The position numbers and the translations under genes were made by a program. From DATEHQ01 sp035279525 (GTDB taxonomy: Bacteria > Chloroflexota > Dormibacteria > Dormibacterales > Dormibacteraceae), in assembly GCA_035279525.1 (NCBI GenBank), contig DATEHQ010000067.1:1-7240 (forward strand): a stretch of 7,240 nucleotides of DNA, read 5' to 3'. Of the stretch, positions 5,484 to 7,240 are shown piece by piece. The notes below the pieces were generated by a model, which ran no database searches, was not told where the DNA came from, and was given only the letters and a program-made list of their open reading frames with translations. Numbering within the stretch: the stretch's first letter is position 1; each line of letters begins with the position of its first letter.

Positions 5484-6557
5484 ATGACCATCGATTCGGG
5501 GCTCGACGCAGTGCGCAGGGTGGAGGACGCTCCGCTGAGTGAGCTCGTCGCCGTGAGCGTGGACGACGTCGAGGCCCAGATGGATTCGCTCCTCCAGCCC
5601 GCCATCGACTCGGCCGCGCTCTACCGGCGCTGGGAGCGCCAGCAGTGGGCGGTCTCAGACCTCGACTTCACGAAGGACACATCGGACTGGCAAAGGCTTC
5701 CGTCCGCGATCCGCAACGTGATGCAGCACACGATGACGCTGTTCTTCATCGGCGAGCAGGCGGTGACGGACACCCTCGCTCCGCTGCTTCACGCCGCCGA
5801 CCGCGAGGACGAACGCATCTTCCTGGCGACGCAGATCGCCGACGAGGCGAGGCACACCGTCTTCTTCCAGCGTTTTTTCGACGAGGTGCTCGGCGTCGGC
5901 GGCGGGCTGCACTCCGCGCTCGACGCGATCTCGCCGAGGGCCACGGAGGGCTTCCGCAAGATCTTCGAGCACCAGCTGCGCGACGCGATGGACCTGGTCC
6001 GCCGTGAGCCGCAGAACGAGCGGGCGTGGGTCGAAGGCGTCGTCACCTACCACCTGATCATCGAGGGCTACCTGGCGGTGACCGGCCAGCGCAGCCTGCT
6101 GCGCACGCTGCGCCGGGTGGGCCTGATGCCGGGCTTCACAGCCGGCTTCACCGCCGTGGCGCGCGACGAGTCGCGCCACATCGGTTTCGGCGTGATGGCC
6201 CTGCGCCGCCGGGTGAGGGAGCGGCAGGAGACGGCGCGCTTGATCGCCCTGAAGGTGCTCGAGCTGCTGCCACCTGCTGTGCACACCGTCGTCGCCCCCG
6301 ACCGGCGGCTGCCCATCGAGGACCCGCGTGAGGTCCCCGAGGCTCTGCGGGTCGATGGCGACGAGCTGCGCCAGTTCGCCGTGGCGTCGCTCGGCAAGCG
6401 CCTGCGGGCGGCCGGATTGTCGGCCGGCGCCGTGGAGGGCATCTCGGTCGAGGCGAATGCGCTCTACGACCGGGCGTGGTCCGAGTACGAACGAACCCAC
6501 CAGCTCCGCCACCCGGTCCGCTACTACCAGGAGGGCCTGGTCACCGCCCCGCTCTGA
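5484..6557 (+). CDS. R2-like ligand-binding oxidase (R2lox-like, ribonucleotide reductase R2 superfamily)
   Basis: A complete 357-residue ferritin-like di-metal protein, with start ATG supported by AGGAG seven bases upstream. The predicted ligands are Glu91 (FFIGEQAVTD), Glu121 and His124 (DEARH), Glu194 (VTYHLIIEG), Glu229 and His232 (DESRH). In R2lox proteins a valine three residues after the first Glu is cross-linked to a tyrosine five residues before the fourth ligand; here these are Val94 and Tyr189. The usual R2 radical tyrosine position (His+4) is Phe128, and no R1-binding tail is evident. This favours R2lox, a Mn/Fe or Fe/Fe oxidase with a bound fatty-acid-like ligand and unknown physiological role, over a class I ribonucleotide reductase beta subunit. 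No nrdA-like gene is visible. Both termini appear longer than in the mycobacterial protein as I recall it. Automated annotation may call it ribonucleotide-diphosphate reductase subunit beta. A FemAB gene follows after 42 bp. Confidence -1.
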   Translation: MTIDSGLDAVRRVEDAPLSELVAVSVDDVEAQMDSLLQPAIDSAALYRRWERQQWAVSDLDFTKDTSDWQRLPSAIRNVMQHTMTLFFIGEQAVTDTLAPLLHAADREDERIFLATQIADEARHTVFFQRFFDEVLGVGGGLHSALDAISPRATEGFRKIFEHQLRDAMDLVRREPQNERAWVEGVVTYHLIIEGYLAVTGQRSLLRTLRRVGLMPGFTAGFTAVARDESRHIGFGVMALRRRVRERQETARLIALKVLELLPPAVHTVVAPDRRLPIEDPREVPEALRVDGDELRQFAVASLGKRLRAAGLSAGAVEGISVEANALYDRAWSEYERTHQLRHPVRYYQEGLVTAPL

Positions 6558-6565
6558 GGCGCGAC

Positions 6566-6596
6566 GCGTGCCGAAAACCCGCTGTGCGTTCCGAAA
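6566..6596. repeat. Short direct repeat GCGTnCCGAAA, 20-bp period
   Basis: GCGTGCCGAAA (6566-6576) and GCGTTCCGAAA (6586-6596) match at 10 of 11 bases with starts exactly 20 bp apart. They fill the gap between the R2lox-like gene and the FemAB gene. The two-helical-turn spacing would suit a dimeric regulator, but chance or a leader role is possible. Confidence -1.
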
Positions 6597-6599
6597 GTG

Positions 6600-7240
6600 A
6601 TGAACGCCGCGCATTTCGCCCGCTCCAGTCCGATCCAGAGCCGGCCGGCAGAGGCCTGGGACGCCGCCCTGCACGCCTCGGCCACGCCGGCCCCGCTCAA
6701 CCAGAGCTGGGCCTGGGGCGAGGTGCAGGGGGCCGCGGGGTGGAACGTGAAGCGCGTCTGGCTTTCGCGGCTCGGTCCCGTCACAGTGCTCGTCCAGGGC
6801 GCGGGGCCGATGCGCTGGGGTTACGTCCCACGGGGCCCGGCGGGCTGCTCGGCCGAGATGCTCGAGGTCCTCGTCGCGTGGGCTCGCTCAGAGGGCCTGG
6901 CCAGGCTGCGCGTCGAGCCCGAGTCAGGCCCCGAGCTGGGGCCCGTATTGAGCGAGTTCGCCTTCCGGCGAAGGGACGACGTGCAGCCGTCTCATACCAG
7001 GATCATCCAGCTCGGCCCGGACGACCGGATGCTGGCTTCGTTCCGGAGCTCGACGCGCTACAACATCCGCTACGCCGAGCGGAAGGGAGTCGTGGTCGAC
7101 GAGGGCGCCGACGCGGGCGAGCTTGCCGTCCACGTGGCCGCCAGCGCCGCGCGCGCCGGCATCAACCTGCCCGGCCGCGACTACCTCCAGCTGCTCCTGG
7201 ACCGGCTGCCTGGAAGCCGCACCTTCGTCGCCCGACACGA
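6600..7240 (+). CDS. FemAB-family aminoacyltransferase, 3' partial
   Basis: The frame opens with ATG at 6600 and runs without a stop to the window end (213 codons seen). The family is recognised from LNQSWAWGEVQ (33-43), WGYVPRGP (73-80), RLRVEPE (102-108) and above all the C-terminal half of the first GNAT-like domain: FRSSTRYNIRYAERKGV (148-164). This last element is the conserved 'tRYNIR.AerkGV' block of FemA/FemX/MurM-type proteins. These cytoplasmic enzymes use aminoacyl-tRNA to add amino acids to the peptide of lipid II, building peptidoglycan cross-bridges; some relatives act on other acceptors. Full-length members are about 330-420 residues, so a third or more is missing. A GTG at 6597 directly before the ATG is an alternative start; no good ribosome binding site is seen. 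The gene sits 42 bp after the R2lox-like gene in the same direction, so co-transcription is plausible. Confidence -1.
   Translation, partial: MNAAHFARSSPIQSRPAEAWDAALHASATPAPLNQSWAWGEVQGAAGWNVKRVWLSRLGPVTVLVQGAGPMRWGYVPRGPAGCSAEMLEVLVAWARSEGLARLRVEPESGPELGPVLSEFAFRRRDDVQPSHTRIIQLGPDDRMLASFRSSTRYNIRYAERKGVVVDEGADAGELAVHVAASAARAGINLPGRDYLQLLLDRLPGSRTFVARH

Noticed and set aside
5402..5605. 68-residue N-terminal extension of the ABC ATPase
   Set aside because: It would be antisense to the start of the oxidase gene and through its promoter; family similarity begins at MAEAMLEVHG.
5484..6557. Classical ribonucleotide reductase beta subunit (nrdB/nrdF)
   Set aside because: Phe at the radical Tyr position, the Val/Tyr cross-link pair, no evident R1-binding tail, no nrdA-like gene and no NrdR box in the window.
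5655..6674. 339-codon open frame on the minus strand
   Set aside because: It lies antisense to the R2lox-like gene and the FemAB start; its translation shows no domain, and long antisense frames are expected at this GC content.

Overview
This is a high-GC bacterial window with tightly packed genes and strong G/C third-position bias. Together with a FemAB-type transferase and an R2lox-like oxidase, this suggests a Gram-positive-type, high-GC lineage such as Actinomycetota, or a Chloroflexota/Dormibacterota-like group. The phylum cannot be fixed from this sequence alone. No rRNA, tRNA, CRISPR array, insertion sequence or phage gene was seen.

Left part (1-1065): the window opens inside an alpha/beta-hydrolase-like gene. 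Its recognisable homology stops just after the nucleophile-elbow region, at about base 143. A complete PfkB-family sugar kinase follows, convergent on the minus strand and starting at a TTG codon. The hydrolase is a remnant or lies at a rearrangement or assembly junction.

Middle part (1066-3305): a 178-bp divergent intergenic region carries two inverted repeats that share a GTATTTC core. It leads into a plus-strand cluster: a secreted protein of unknown function with a clear signal peptide, a complete alpha/beta hydrolase with an evident Ser-Asp-His triad, and a 73-residue charged helical protein. Gaps are 49 bp and 9 bp, so co-transcription is likely.

Right of centre (3277-5401, minus strand): a two-gene ABC-2 exporter resembling the NatA/NatB type. 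The ATPase gene overlaps the permease gene by 20 bp, and the permease end overlaps the small helical gene tail to tail by 29 bp.

Right part (5402-7240): an 82-bp divergent promoter region separates the exporter from a ferritin-like di-metal protein. Its ligand set and Val/Tyr pair match R2-like ligand-binding oxidases (R2lox) better than true ribonucleotide reductase R2. Downstream, on the same strand, a FemAB-family aminoacyltransferase gene runs off the window end. The strongest points of interest are the R2lox-like protein and its FemAB neighbour, the secreted protein-hydrolase-helical protein cluster with its paired upstream palindromes, and the broken hydrolase at the left edge.
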